This document shows, piece by piece, positions 26,718-36,355 of a DNA stretch of 64,000 nt. Every line of letters starts with the position of its first letter. The first letter of the stretch is position 1. Source of the stretch: Actinoplanes sichuanensis (lineage in GTDB: Bacteria; Actinomycetota; Actinomycetes; Mycobacteriales; Micromonosporaceae); NCBI RefSeq assembly GCF_033097365.1, contig NZ_AP028461.1:8742001-8806000 (forward strand), read 5' to 3'. The translations under genes were made by a program, and so were the position numbers. The notes under the pieces were generated by a model. The model saw only the letters and a list, made by a program, of their open reading frames with translations, had not been told where the DNA came from and did not search any database.

Positions 26718-27389
26718 GTGGATCACGAACTGTCACCGGCCGCACAGGCGACGCGTGACCATCTGGCCGCACAGTTTCCCGATGCTGAGCTGACGATGCT
26801 GCCGCCCACCCCGGGCCCGATCAGTGGGCGGATGTCTCTGCATGTGGCCCGGCTGAAGTTGCCGCGGTTCGGATGGATCTACGCCACCACCGGGCTGTGG
26901 GACGCCACTCAAAAGCACGGGCATGCCCTGGAGTTCGTGCTCTATGCCTCGATTCCCGAGGACGACCTGCACGTCGAGACGTTGACGATGACCGCCTGGT
27001 ATCACGCTCTCGGCGGCGACCACGAGCTCGGCCTCGGCCACACCGTCCCGATCGGCCGCCCCTGGCTGCCCGGTTCCTCCTGCGACCACCTGTTGGTCAG
27101 CCTGCCCTATCCGTGGGGGCCCGAGCTGGAGGAGTGCGAACTCCCGGGCGGGCACGCCCGGGTGCTGTGGCTGTTGCCGATCACCGAGGCTGAGAAGATC
27201 TACCGCCATCAGAACGATCTCGAAGCCCTGGAGCAGCGTCTGGAGGACGCCGAGATGAACCCCGTCGACCCGCACCGGGCCTCGGTGGTCTCCGAAGACG
27301 AAATCGGCGGACTCCCGAAGAAGGGAGCCCGCCGATTCCTCAGGCGATTCAGTGGTCGAGGACCAGGGCGACCTTCTGGAACTCCTTGA
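26718..27389 (+). CDS. Suppressor-of-fused (SUFU) domain protein
   Basis: 223 aa from GTG 26718. The middle carries SUFU-like phrases (GHALEFVLYASIPEDDLHVETLTMTAWYH, HTVPIGRPWLPGSSCDHLLVSLPYPWGPEL, VLWLLPITEAEKIYRH). Bacterial members are often immunity-like or of unknown role; none is assigned here. The 3' end is odd: residues after about 195 are encoded by the guaB3 terminator hairpin, and the ORF overlaps the end of guaB3 by 41 bp. The native stop may have been lost, or the tail may be dispensable. Confidence 0.8.
   Translation: MDHELSPAAQATRDHLAAQFPDAELTMLPPTPGPISGRMSLHVARLKLPRFGWIYATTGLWDATQKHGHALEFVLYASIPEDDLHVETLTMTAWYHALGGDHELGLGHTVPIGRPWLPGSSCDHLLVSLPYPWGPELEECELPGGHARVLWLLPITEAEKIYRHQNDLEALEQRLEDAEMNPVDPHRASVVSEDEIGGLPKKGARRFLRRFSGRGPGRPSGTP
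27302..27337 (-). terminator. guaB3 terminator, embedded in the SUFU gene
   Basis: 15-bp stem with one mismatch (27302-27316 with 27323-27337) and a 6-nt loop, 11 bp beyond the guaB3 stop. On the minus strand it is followed by a T-rich tcgtcttc. Confidence 0.65.
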
Positions 27390-28467
27390 CGTCCCGGTAA
27401 CCGCACTTGGCCATCGCCCGCTTCAGGCCGCCGAAGAGGTTCAGCTGGCCGTTGGCGCTGTTGGCCGGACCGTAGAGGACCTCCTCCAGCGTGCCGTCCG
27501 GCTCGCCGGCGATGCAGAAACCGCCACGCGGCAGCGCCGGGTGCGACGCCGCCGAGTGCCACCACGCGCCACCGGCCGGGGCACCCTCGGCGAGGGAGAG
27601 CGGCTCGCCGAGCATGACCGCGTCGGCGCCGCAGCCGATCGCCTTGGCGATGTCACCGCTGGTGGCGATGCCGCCGTCGGCGATCAGGTGCACATAACGG
27701 CCACCGGTCTCGTCGAGGTAGTCGCGGCGGGCGGCCGCGGCGTCGGCGATCGCGGTGGCCATCGGCACCCGGATGCCGAGGACGGTGTCGGTCGTGGACC
27801 ACTCGTCGGCGCCGACACCGACGATGACGCCGGCCGCCCCGGTCCGCATCAGGTGCAGCGCCGTCTTGTAGTCGGTGCAGCCGCCGACGATGACCGGCAG
27901 GTCGAGGTCGGCGATGAACTCCTTGAGGTTGAGCGGCTCGTCCGTCGTGGACACGTGCTCGGCCGACACCAGGGTGCCCTGGATGACCAGCAGGTCGACG
28001 CCGGCGTCCAGCACGACCGGCGCGAGGGCCAGCGTGTGCTGCGGCGACACCCGGACCGCGGTGGTGACGCCGGATGCGCGGATCTCACGGACCCGCTCGG
28101 CGATCAGCTCCGGCTTGATCGGCTCGGCGTAGACCTCCTGCAGACGCCGGGTGGCGTCGGCGTCCTCGTCGAGCGAGGCCAGCTCTTCGAGGATCTTGGT
28201 GGGGTCTTCATACCGTGTCCAGAGGCCCTCGGCGTTGAGCACGCCCAGTCCGCCGAGGCGGCCCAGGGCGATCACCGAATCCGGGCTCTGGGTGGCGTCC
28301 GAGGGGTGCGCGACGCAGGGGATCTTGAAGGGGTACGCGTCGAGTTTCCACTCGGTCGACACGTCGTCGACGTCGCGGGTCCGACGGCTCGGAACGATGG
28401 CGATGTCGTCCAGGTGGTAGCCGCGCTGGGCGGTCTTACCGAGGCCGATCTCCACGACGTCACGCAT
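27349..28467 (-). CDS. guaB3: GuaB3 family IMP dehydrogenase-related protein
   Basis: 372 aa, (beta/alpha)8 barrel. It resembles IMPDH/GMP reductase but lacks the CBS pair. Visible: phosphate-binding LIADGGIATSGDIAKAIGCGADAVMLG and N-terminal YHLDDIAIVPSRRTRD. The usual catalytic Cys loop is replaced (GVGADEWSTTDTVLGI), typical of actinobacterial GuaB3, whose in vivo reaction is still debated. Directly downstream of guaB on the same strand, as in Mycobacterium (Rv3410c/Rv3411c, from memory). Confidence 0.92.
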   Translation of the reverse strand: MRDVVEIGLGKTAQRGYHLDDIAIVPSRRTRDVDDVSTEWKLDAYPFKIPCVAHPSDATQSPDSVIALGRLGGLGVLNAEGLWTRYEDPTKILEELASLDEDADATRRLQEVYAEPIKPELIAERVREIRASGVTTAVRVSPQHTLALAPVVLDAGVDLLVIQGTLVSAEHVSTTDEPLNLKEFIADLDLPVIVGGCTDYKTALHLMRTGAAGVIVGVGADEWSTTDTVLGIRVPMATAIADAAAARRDYLDETGGRYVHLIADGGIATSGDIAKAIGCGADAVMLGEPLSLAEGAPAGGAWWHSAASHPALPRGGFCIAGEPDGTLEEVLYGPANSANGQLNLFGGLKRAMAKCGYRDVKEFQKVALVLDH

Positions 28468-28546
28468 GATCGAACGCCTTCAATCCTTTTTTCGGGTGGC
28501 GGGTGGGGCGGTTGGAGGGCAGTCCTTCGATGGAGGGCGCGGGGAA

Positions 28547-30037
<1,491 letters not shown>

Positions 30038-30148
30038 TCATTCCCTAGAGAAGAGGCGGAGTTCATCATCCTACCCATCCCGGGCGGGGCACCCGGGTGG
30101 CGGACAGAACGTGCGGGCCAGCACACACGCTCGGGAGGTGAGTACGGT

Positions 30149-30553
30149 ATGGGGGTGCAAGATGAGCCGATCGACCCGTTCAACGGCGACCCGACCGACC
30201 CGGCCGCCGGTCTCGACGACCTCAACGAGGACGCCGAGTCCGAACCGCTGACCGAGGACGAGCGGCAGGACGTCCTGGAGGACCTCTCCGACCTGGAGAT
30301 CTACCAGGCGCTGCTCAGTCCGACGGGCATCCGCGGGCTGGTGATCGAGTGCGAGGACTGCCACGAGCCGCACTACTTCGACTGGGATCTGTTGCGCGGC
30401 AACCTGCGTCACCTGCTGAGTAGCGGGCGGCCGCGGGTGCACGAGCCCGCCTACGACCCCGACCCGGACCACTACGTCACGTGGGAGTATGCGCGGGGTT
30501 ACGCGGACGGCGTCCACGACACCCTCACTGAGGGTAGTGACGACGAGAATTAG
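30149..30553 (+). CDS. DUF5319 family protein
   Basis: 134-aa acidic cytoplasmic protein found next to guaB across Actinobacteria (Rv3412-like). ATG 30149 follows GGGAGG by 10 nt; a GTG 6 nt later is an alternative. Features: a very acidic N-terminal half, CEDCHEPHYFDWDLL with CxxCH (possible metal site), and HEPAYDPDPDHYVTWEYARGYADGV. Function unknown. The sigD and anti-sigma-D genes usually next to it are not present here. Confidence 0.9.
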   Translation: MGVQDEPIDPFNGDPTDPAAGLDDLNEDAESEPLTEDERQDVLEDLSDLEIYQALLSPTGIRGLVIECEDCHEPHYFDWDLLRGNLRHLLSSGRPRVHEPAYDPDPDHYVTWEYARGYADGVHDTLTEGSDDEN

Positions 30554-30652
30554 AGCCACCGCATTCAGCCCGGCGGTCGCGTTTCGGTCCGGGCAGACAG
30601 AAACGCCGCGGCGATTGCCACGGCGCTCTGCGTAGTTCGTACAAAAATCTGG

Positions 30653-31501
30653 TTATGCGACAAGCCCTGCCCGGAAACCTGCCGCAACCGCGTGTGCCCG
30701 GTCTCGGGCGCCGAGTTTGCGGAAGAGACGCCGTGCGTGGGTTTTGACGGTGTCCTCGGAGACGAAGAGTTCGCGGCCGATTTCGGCGTTGCTCTTACCG
30801 TCCGCCATCCCGCGCAGCACCTGAAGCTCACGCTCGGTAAGCGTCAGCCGCCGCCCGGCCGGCTGCGCGTCGGTCATGCCGACGCCCGCCTCGTTGCCCG
30901 GCCAGGCCACCATCGGCCGGCCGGTCGCCGGGTCGATGGGTGCGTCGCCACGCTGGGCCGGGACCATCGGTGCATTGGGCCCGAGCATGGCCGGGACCGC
31001 AGCCGCGTTGTGCACGCCGATGCCGCCCTGCTGATACTGCCCCCGGGCCGCCGGGGAGTTGTTGTTGCGCACACCGCCGGCCACGGTGGCCGGCTGAGCG
31101 TTGGCGCCGTTGATCGGCATGCCCTGCGGGCGGACCGGCAACAGTAGTAGGAGCAGCGCCTTGGCTACGACGCTGACCAGGTCATGTTCGACGCCACGGA
31201 TGACGCCTCGGGCACCGGCGGCGACCGCCGCGGCGGCGACCCGCGGGTCTTCCGCTCCGAAGAGCACCACCTGCGCCTGGGGGGCACGGGCGAGCACACG
31301 TCGGGTGAAACCGACGCTGTCGGGCCGGGTCACGGCGGTGTCGGCCAGGACCACTTCGGCGGGCCGTTCCGCCAGTCGGATCATGGCCTCGGTCTCGCTG
31401 ACCGCTGTCCGGACGACGCCGGTCATGCCGAGCCGGGCCGCGGTGGACGCGACGGTCTGGGCCGCCAGCGGGGTTCGGACGCACACGAGGACGGTACGCA
31501 C
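30653..31501 (-). CDS. BldM-like orphan response regulator
   Basis: 282 aa from GTG 31501, with AGGAGG upstream. The C-terminal HTH (GKSNAEIGRELFVSEDTVKTHARRLFRKLGARDRAHAV) is nearly that of Streptomyces BldM, a developmental regulator. The receiver is degenerate: the acidic pair is missing (CVRTPLA at residues 7-13) although an Asp remains at 54, so activation is probably phosphorylation-independent. A 70-residue Asn/Gln/Pro/Gly-rich linker (about 128-210) separates the domains and makes it longer than BldM (about 200 aa). Divergent from the whiB-family gene, as bldM is beside whiD in Streptomyces. Confidence 0.85.
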   Translation of the reverse strand: MRTVLVCVRTPLAAQTVASTAARLGMTGVVRTAVSETEAMIRLAERPAEVVLADTAVTRPDSVGFTRRVLARAPQAQVVLFGAEDPRVAAAAVAAGARGVIRGVEHDLVSVVAKALLLLLLPVRPQGMPINGANAQPATVAGGVRNNNSPAARGQYQQGGIGVHNAAAVPAMLGPNAPMVPAQRGDAPIDPATGRPMVAWPGNEAGVGMTDAQPAGRRLTLTERELQVLRGMADGKSNAEIGRELFVSEDTVKTHARRLFRKLGARDRAHAVAAGFRAGLVA

Positions 31502-31732
31502 AGTGATCCTCCTTCTCTCTCAGAGGAGATCACGCGAGGGCCGCAGCATTACGCGCTTTAGATGGAAAAAACGGGAAAGAAAGGTATGACTTGCCACCCC
31601 TTTGCCATACCGCTCGCGAAGACATCGACATGGTGCGTGTGAGGTTGGTGTTGCCTGGGTACACCGGCAAAAGGCCGGTTCCTGGCCCCTCACGACGAAC
31701 GCTCCGCGGTGCCGCGCGGGAGGAGGGTGTTG

Positions 31733-32119
31733 ATGTCGAACGTTCGCAGGCTGCCCGGTCCCATCGCCGATCTCTGGGATTGGCAGAGACTGGGGCTCTG
31801 CCGGGGCCGGGACAGCGCGCAGTTCTTTCACCCCGACGGCGAACGCGGGTCGTCCCGCAATCGCCGGGAGGCCAAGGCGAAGACCATGTGCGGCGCCTGC
31901 CCGGTCCGGGCGGAGTGTGCCGCGCACGCCCTCGCCGTTCGCGAGCCGTACGGAGTATGGGGAGGTTTCAGCGAATCGGAGCGGCTGCGGCTGCTCGCGG
32001 TCGGCTGGGAGGATCTGGCGGACCGTCACGGACGGGTCGACCTGCTCCGGCTCGAGGCGCGCCTCGGCCGGCCCCACAAGACGGCGGTGCCCGCACAACG
32101 GCAGGCACCAGCGGCCTGA
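31733..32119 (+). CDS. WhiB-family iron-sulfur regulator (WhiD/WhiB3-like)
   Basis: 128 aa from ATG 31733 with GGAGG at ideal spacing. Four Cys for a [4Fe-4S] cluster: LGLC, then TMCGACPVRAEC (CxxC-x5-C). The G-x-W-G-G turn (YGVWGGFSESERLR) and a basic C-terminus are present. Family members bind principal sigma factor region 4. Synteny (guaB/DUF5319 on one side, groESL on the other) suggests orthology to WhiB3/WhiD. Expected to act with the divergent BldM-like regulator in development and redox response. Confidence 0.9.
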   Translation: MSNVRRLPGPIADLWDWQRLGLCRGRDSAQFFHPDGERGSSRNRREAKAKTMCGACPVRAECAAHALAVREPYGVWGGFSESERLRLLAVGWEDLADRHGRVDLLRLEARLGRPHKTAVPAQRQAPAA

Positions 32120-32156
32120 CGCCGCCCGGCACGCGGCATCACCACACGGCTTCCGG

Positions 32157-32180
32157 CACGGTCCTCCAACGAGGACCGTG
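32157..32180 (+). terminator. Terminator after the whiB-family gene
   Basis: cacggtcctc (32157-32166) pairs with gaggaccgtg (32171-32180) around a 4-nt loop, 37 bp after the stop. Confidence 0.6.
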
Positions 32181-32278
32181 TCGAGTGGTTCAGCGGTTCT
32201 TCAACCGCATTGGTGGACATGCAAGCCACCGTATGAGCGACTTGCTTTCCCGAGTCGGACCGAAAGTGCGGCTTTCAA

Positions 32279-33805
32279 CTACCCGATGTCGAGGGTCACC
32301 TGGTGCAGTCCGGTGGCTCCGTCGGGGGCCGGCGGCGCCTCCACGGGGGTCTGAGTCACCCCATCGAGATCGGTCGCACGTACCCGAAGGGTGTGCCGCC
32401 CGGCGGAGGCGGCCCAGGTCAGGCTCCACTGCCGCCAGGTGTCCGCGGAAACCGCCTCGGCGAGTCGAGCGGTCTGCCAGGGACCGTCGTCGACCTGCAC
32501 CTCGACCGTGGCGATCCCTCGATGTGTCGCCCATGCGACTCCGGCCACCGTCACGTCGCCCACCGGTTTCCGGCTCCCGTCGCGGGGGCTGTCGATTCGT
32601 GACTGGGTCTTCACCGGGGCCAGTGCCGACCATCCACGCGGCACCCAGTAGGCGTCGAAGTCGGCGAACCGGGTCAGCTCGATCTCGGTGATCCACTTGC
32701 AGGCGGAGACGTAGCCGTACAGTCCGGGAACGATCATCCGGGCCGGGAAGCCGTGATCGACCGGCAGCGGCTCGCCGTTCATCCCGATCGCGAGTAGCGC
32801 GTCCCGGCCGTCACGCAGCACCGCGGTCGGCGCGCCACAGGTCCAACCGTCCACCGACCGCTGCACCACCTGATCGGCCTCGGGCAGCGGGTCGGCCTCA
32901 GCGAGCAGGTCCTTGATCGGGGTGCCGAGCCACAGCGCGTTGCCGATCAGGTCGCCGCCGACCTCGTTGGAGACGCACGCGATCGTCACGTACCGCTCGA
33001 CCATCGGCCGCTTCAGCAGGTCGGCCCAGGTGATGGTGATCGGGTTGCGAACCATCCCGTGGATCCGCAACTGCCAGGCCTCCGGGTCGACCTGCGGCGT
33101 GACCAGGGCGGTGTCGATCCGATAGAAGGACCGGTTGGGGGTGACATAGGGGGTGGTACCGGGCACGTCCACCCCGGTCGGCAGCACCGGGCGGGGCTCG
33201 GCGGCCGCGGGCAACGCGACCGATTGCCGGGCCACGGTCACCGCGCGGCGCGAGGTCAGCATCCGGCCGGCGACACCCGCCACCGCGGCGGCCGCGGCGA
33301 CGATCCCCAGGTCACGGAGAAAACGGCGACGGCTTTCCTCGATCTGGTACGGCTGCCCGGCCCCGTCGTCGATTTCGGCCGCGCCGGCCCGCCCCCGGAG
33401 GTGATGAAGCACCAGCACGGCCACCGCCGCACCGACCACCGACGGGATCACCGAGGTGACGCCGGCACCCGGCCGAGTCGCCGCGGCCACCGCTCCGGCC
33501 AGTCCGAACAGCACGACCCCGGCGACCGCCGGTGCCCATCGGCGCCGGGCCAGCACACCCACCCCGAAGGCGTAGCCGGCGAGCAGCAGGACCGTACCGA
33601 CGATCAGGGCGGTCTTGTCGTGCACCCCGAAGACGGCGATGCCGAAGTCCTTGACCGGGGCCGGCACGTGATCGACCACCACGCCGCCGACCGCGACGAT
33701 CGGGGCCGAGCGCGCCCCGGTCGCGAGGGCGACCAGCTCGGCCACCCCGAGAGCGGCCGCGGCCGCCGCCACTCCGCCGAGCCCGGACCTGATCAACGCC
33801 TTCAC
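32279..33805 (-). CDS. Membrane-anchored molybdopterin-dependent oxidoreductase (sulfite oxidase family)
   Basis: 508 aa from GTG 33805 (VKALIRSGLGG); GTG 33820 would add 5 residues. The N-terminal about 190 residues contain roughly five membrane helices. A basic RRRFLRDLG stretch with another hydrophobic segment may act as a Tat-like or membrane-reentry element. The soluble part is the oxidoreductase molybdopterin-binding fold: PNRSFYRIDTAL, TIACVSNEVGG with the likely Mo-ligand Cys, and VDHGFPARMIVPGLYGYVSACKWI. A C-terminal Mo-co dimerisation domain (VTVAGVAWATHRGIATVEVQVDD) ends the protein. Substrate unknown. 73 bp downstream of the M16 gene, possibly in its operon. Confidence 0.88.
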   Translation of the reverse strand: MKALIRSGLGGVAAAAAALGVAELVALATGARSAPIVAVGGVVVDHVPAPVKDFGIAVFGVHDKTALIVGTVLLLAGYAFGVGVLARRRWAPAVAGVVLFGLAGAVAAATRPGAGVTSVIPSVVGAAVAVLVLHHLRGRAGAAEIDDGAGQPYQIEESRRRFLRDLGIVAAAAAVAGVAGRMLTSRRAVTVARQSVALPAAAEPRPVLPTGVDVPGTTPYVTPNRSFYRIDTALVTPQVDPEAWQLRIHGMVRNPITITWADLLKRPMVERYVTIACVSNEVGGDLIGNALWLGTPIKDLLAEADPLPEADQVVQRSVDGWTCGAPTAVLRDGRDALLAIGMNGEPLPVDHGFPARMIVPGLYGYVSACKWITEIELTRFADFDAYWVPRGWSALAPVKTQSRIDSPRDGSRKPVGDVTVAGVAWATHRGIATVEVQVDDGPWQTARLAEAVSADTWRQWSLTWAASAGRHTLRVRATDLDGVTQTPVEAPPAPDGATGLHQVTLDIG

Positions 33806-33878
33806 CCTGCCATCGTCCACGCTGATCGCCGCGGCGGATACCTCCGCGGTCCTTACGGATTCGTGACGTCGCCGTGCC

Positions 33879-35396
33879 TCAGCCGCCCCGGATCCGGCGC
33901 AGCGCACGGGCGAGAACCGATCCGGTGGGCGCGGTCGGCTCCGGTTCCGGCGGGCGGGGGATCCGGTCCGGCTCGCGGGCCGGCATCGGGATCCGCAGCT
34001 CCGGCCGGGTCCGTGCGTCCAGGGCGGCCACCAGCGCCGGCCCGTCCGGGTAGAGGGTCGGCTCGACCCGCAGCTGGGCGGCGTCGTGACCGATGAAGAT
34101 CCGGCCGCCGTCCGGCCAGGCGAGCACGGCCGAGCACTCGTCGAAGAGCACGGTGATCGTCGAGCCCTGTCGGATCAGGCTGAACCCGCGCTCACCGGCG
34201 ACCAGGCTCGGCGCCGAACCCCCGAGCGCCCGGTAGGTCACCCCGTCGACCAGCGGCACCGACGAGACCGGCGCGTCGACGAACCCGGCCCAGTCGGCCT
34301 GGGTCTCCCCCGGTGTCATCAGCAGGCCGTCGGCGTAGGCCTCGGCGGCGACCGTGACCACATCGCCGAGCGTGACCGCGTCCAGCTCGGCCAGCACCTC
34401 GTCGAGCTCGCGCACCGGCCGGCCGTCGAGCAGATCGAAGGCCTGGCCGGGCAGCCGTCCCCCGGTGGTGTCGGCCTGCCTGAGTTCCTCGCGGCGCTTG
34501 TTGACGACCGCGGTCACCTCGGCCTCGTCGATCATGCCGAGGCGGACCGCGGCCAGGACGTCGATCAACCCGCCGAGTACCGCACCCTGCTTCTCGGGCA
34601 GCGAGTCGGCGGCCGCCATGATCACGGCACGGCCGTCGGCCCGAGGTGTGTAGTCGGTCACCACGTTGTAGGAGAGGCCACCCTCCTGCCGCAGCGAGCG
34701 GAACATCGACCGGCGCAGCACCTCGGCGAAGACCGCCGCCGGCTCACCGCGGTCGACCACGGCGTCCCAGGCGACCGCGTCCTCGGAGCCGGGGAAGTAC
34801 GCCGGGCGTACCGGAAGGATCGAAGAAGGCACCGGGGCCGGCTGACGCGTGCCGTCCGGCAGATCGAGCCGCAGGCCGGCGGGTACGCCGGGCCCGGCGA
34901 TCCAGAGCACCGCGTTGCCCCGATGGAAGTAGCGGGCCACCCAGGCGCGCAGATCGTCGGGGGTGATCGCCGCGAGGCCCCACTCCGGGTAGCTGGCCAG
35001 GCCGTAGTCACGGGCGCCGTGCCGCCACAGGGCCAGCCGCCCGGCCGGGCCCTCGCCCCGGGAGTTCTGCTCGGTCCGCAGGATCTCCTTCTCCACGGCG
35101 AGCCGCTGCATCGGCAGATCGGCCAGGCCGGCGCAGACGCCGTGCAGGAACGCCACGATGTCGGCCTCGGCGCCCTGCATGTGGAAGACGGTGTGCTCGA
35201 CACCGGTGGCCCCGTTGAAGTGGTAGTCGGCGACCCCGAGCGAGTGCAGTGCCAGGTGCTCGATCAGGTGTGTGATGCCGCGCCGGGACAGTGACTCGTC
35301 GACGAAACCGACCCGGAAGGCGAGGCCGGCGGTCATCGGCCCGGTGGTCGGCGCGATCAGCACCGGTACGCCGTCCACCTCCTGCCGAAGTGTCAT
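33879..35396 (-). CDS. M16 (pitrilysin) family zinc peptidase, apparently active
   Basis: 505 aa from ATG 35396 (MTLRQEVDGV), ATGA-coupled to the helical paralogue just upstream. Inverted zinc motif HLIEH (His43, Glu46, His47) with a plausible third ligand in the VEKEIL helix about 75 residues later. A second M16 domain follows (about 185-370), then a C-terminal segment (VLAWPDGGRIFIGHDAAQLRVEPTLY, PMPAREPDRIPRPPEPEP) shared with the paired homologue at 36356-38002. No signal peptide or membrane helix. Family members degrade peptides inside a clamshell chamber and often work as active/inactive pairs. Substrate unknown. Confidence 0.85.
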   Translation of the reverse strand: MTLRQEVDGVPVLIAPTTGPMTAGLAFRVGFVDESLSRRGITHLIEHLALHSLGVADYHFNGATGVEHTVFHMQGAEADIVAFLHGVCAGLADLPMQRLAVEKEILRTEQNSRGEGPAGRLALWRHGARDYGLASYPEWGLAAITPDDLRAWVARYFHRGNAVLWIAGPGVPAGLRLDLPDGTRQPAPVPSSILPVRPAYFPGSEDAVAWDAVVDRGEPAAVFAEVLRRSMFRSLRQEGGLSYNVVTDYTPRADGRAVIMAAADSLPEKQGAVLGGLIDVLAAVRLGMIDEAEVTAVVNKRREELRQADTTGGRLPGQAFDLLDGRPVRELDEVLAELDAVTLGDVVTVAAEAYADGLLMTPGETQADWAGFVDAPVSSVPLVDGVTYRALGGSAPSLVAGERGFSLIRQGSTITVLFDECSAVLAWPDGGRIFIGHDAAQLRVEPTLYPDGPALVAALDARTRPELRIPMPAREPDRIPRPPEPEPTAPTGSVLARALRRIRGG

Positions 35397-36334
35397 GGTG
35401 TCCCCTCGTACGCCCAAGCCCGAGCCTCCCGAATCTGCGCATTCACGTCATTGCCGATCTGGTTCCACGGGTACTCCGCGGCCAGGTTGCCGAGCCGGGT
35501 GAACGCGGTCGCCGCGGACCGCCGATCGTCGAGCATCGTGAAGATCAGCGCGAACGCGTTCAACGCCTGCACCCAGCCCGGCCCGGTCCGGAACTCCGGA
35601 TGCCAGATCGACCGGTGCGCCGCCTCGTAGATCTCGGTACGGACCGCGTCGCCCGCCAGATACCGGAAGACGTCCGTGTCGTCGTCGCCGAAGATGTGCT
35701 CGACATGCGCGTGGACGACCAGTACCGCGTGCGGCGAACCGGGCGGGGCGGCCAGCATCGCGTCCCGGGCGAACTCGTGCAGCAGCTCCCAGGTGCCGTC
35801 CCACTTCGGGCAGGCGGTCTGCAGGAACTGGAGCTGGGCCGGCAGGTGGTGGGGCTGGGCGGCCAGCGCCCGGTCCAGCCGGCGACGCGACTCGGCCAGG
35901 CCCAGTTGCAGGCCGCGTGCGGTGAGCAGCCGAGCGGTCCAGATCGCCGGGTCCCTCGGATGGCGGGCGGCCGCGTCGATCAGGACCAGTTCGGCCTTGC
36001 GCAACCAGTCGTGGAACATGCGGAACTGCCCGGAACTCACGTGCTCGGCATACCGCCCGGAGCGGATCTCCCAACCGTTGTGGATCAGGTGGTGGCCGAG
36101 CAGCGCGGCGGCGGCGGCATCGGTGACGTCGGCGGCGAGCACACCACGGAGGAACTCCTCCAGCCCGGGCTCACCCGCGCAGGCCTGCAGAGCGGCGCTG
36201 CGGGCCATCGGCTCCAACTGGTCGAGCAGGGCCCGGCCGCCCGGCCAGTCTCGGCGGTGGAGCGCCGCCCGCAGCCCGGCGATCTCCGGGTACGCGGCCG
36301 CCCCGTCGAGCACCACGTCGCTGGATCCGATCAT
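35393..36334 (-). CDS. Helical-repeat-like protein of unknown function (paralogue B)
   Basis: 313 aa from ATG 36334, which has TATAGT 7 nt upstream and no ribosome binding site. One of three paralogues here sharing AAYP, DW..(C/G)RA.LD..EP, HPRDPAIWTARL-type, CPKW.G.W, H.H.E, RSIWHPEFR, GWV..LN.FA and a C-terminal PW. Mostly alpha-helical, TPR-like spacing. The phrasing recalls DUF4034-type proteins but I cannot confirm this. No signal or membrane segment. ATGA-coupled to the active M16 peptidase, so it probably works with it as substrate, adaptor or regulator. Confidence 0.8.
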   Translation of the reverse strand: MIGSSDVVLDGAAAYPEIAGLRAALHRRDWPGGRALLDQLEPMARSAALQACAGEPGLEEFLRGVLAADVTDAAAAALLGHHLIHNGWEIRSGRYAEHVSSGQFRMFHDWLRKAELVLIDAAARHPRDPAIWTARLLTARGLQLGLAESRRRLDRALAAQPHHLPAQLQFLQTACPKWDGTWELLHEFARDAMLAAPPGSPHAVLVVHAHVEHIFGDDDTDVFRYLAGDAVRTEIYEAAHRSIWHPEFRTGPGWVQALNAFALIFTMLDDRRSAATAFTRLGNLAAEYPWNQIGNDVNAQIREARAWAYEGTP

Positions 36335-36341
36335 GGCGCGC

Positions 36342-36347
36342 ACTATA
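36342..36347 (-). promoter_or_regulatory. -10 box for leaderless transcript of paralogue B
   Basis: TATAGT on the minus strand, 7 nt before ATG 36334, lying in the 21-bp gap after the preceding M16-like gene. Confidence 0.55.
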
Positions 36348-36355
36348 GAGCCACT

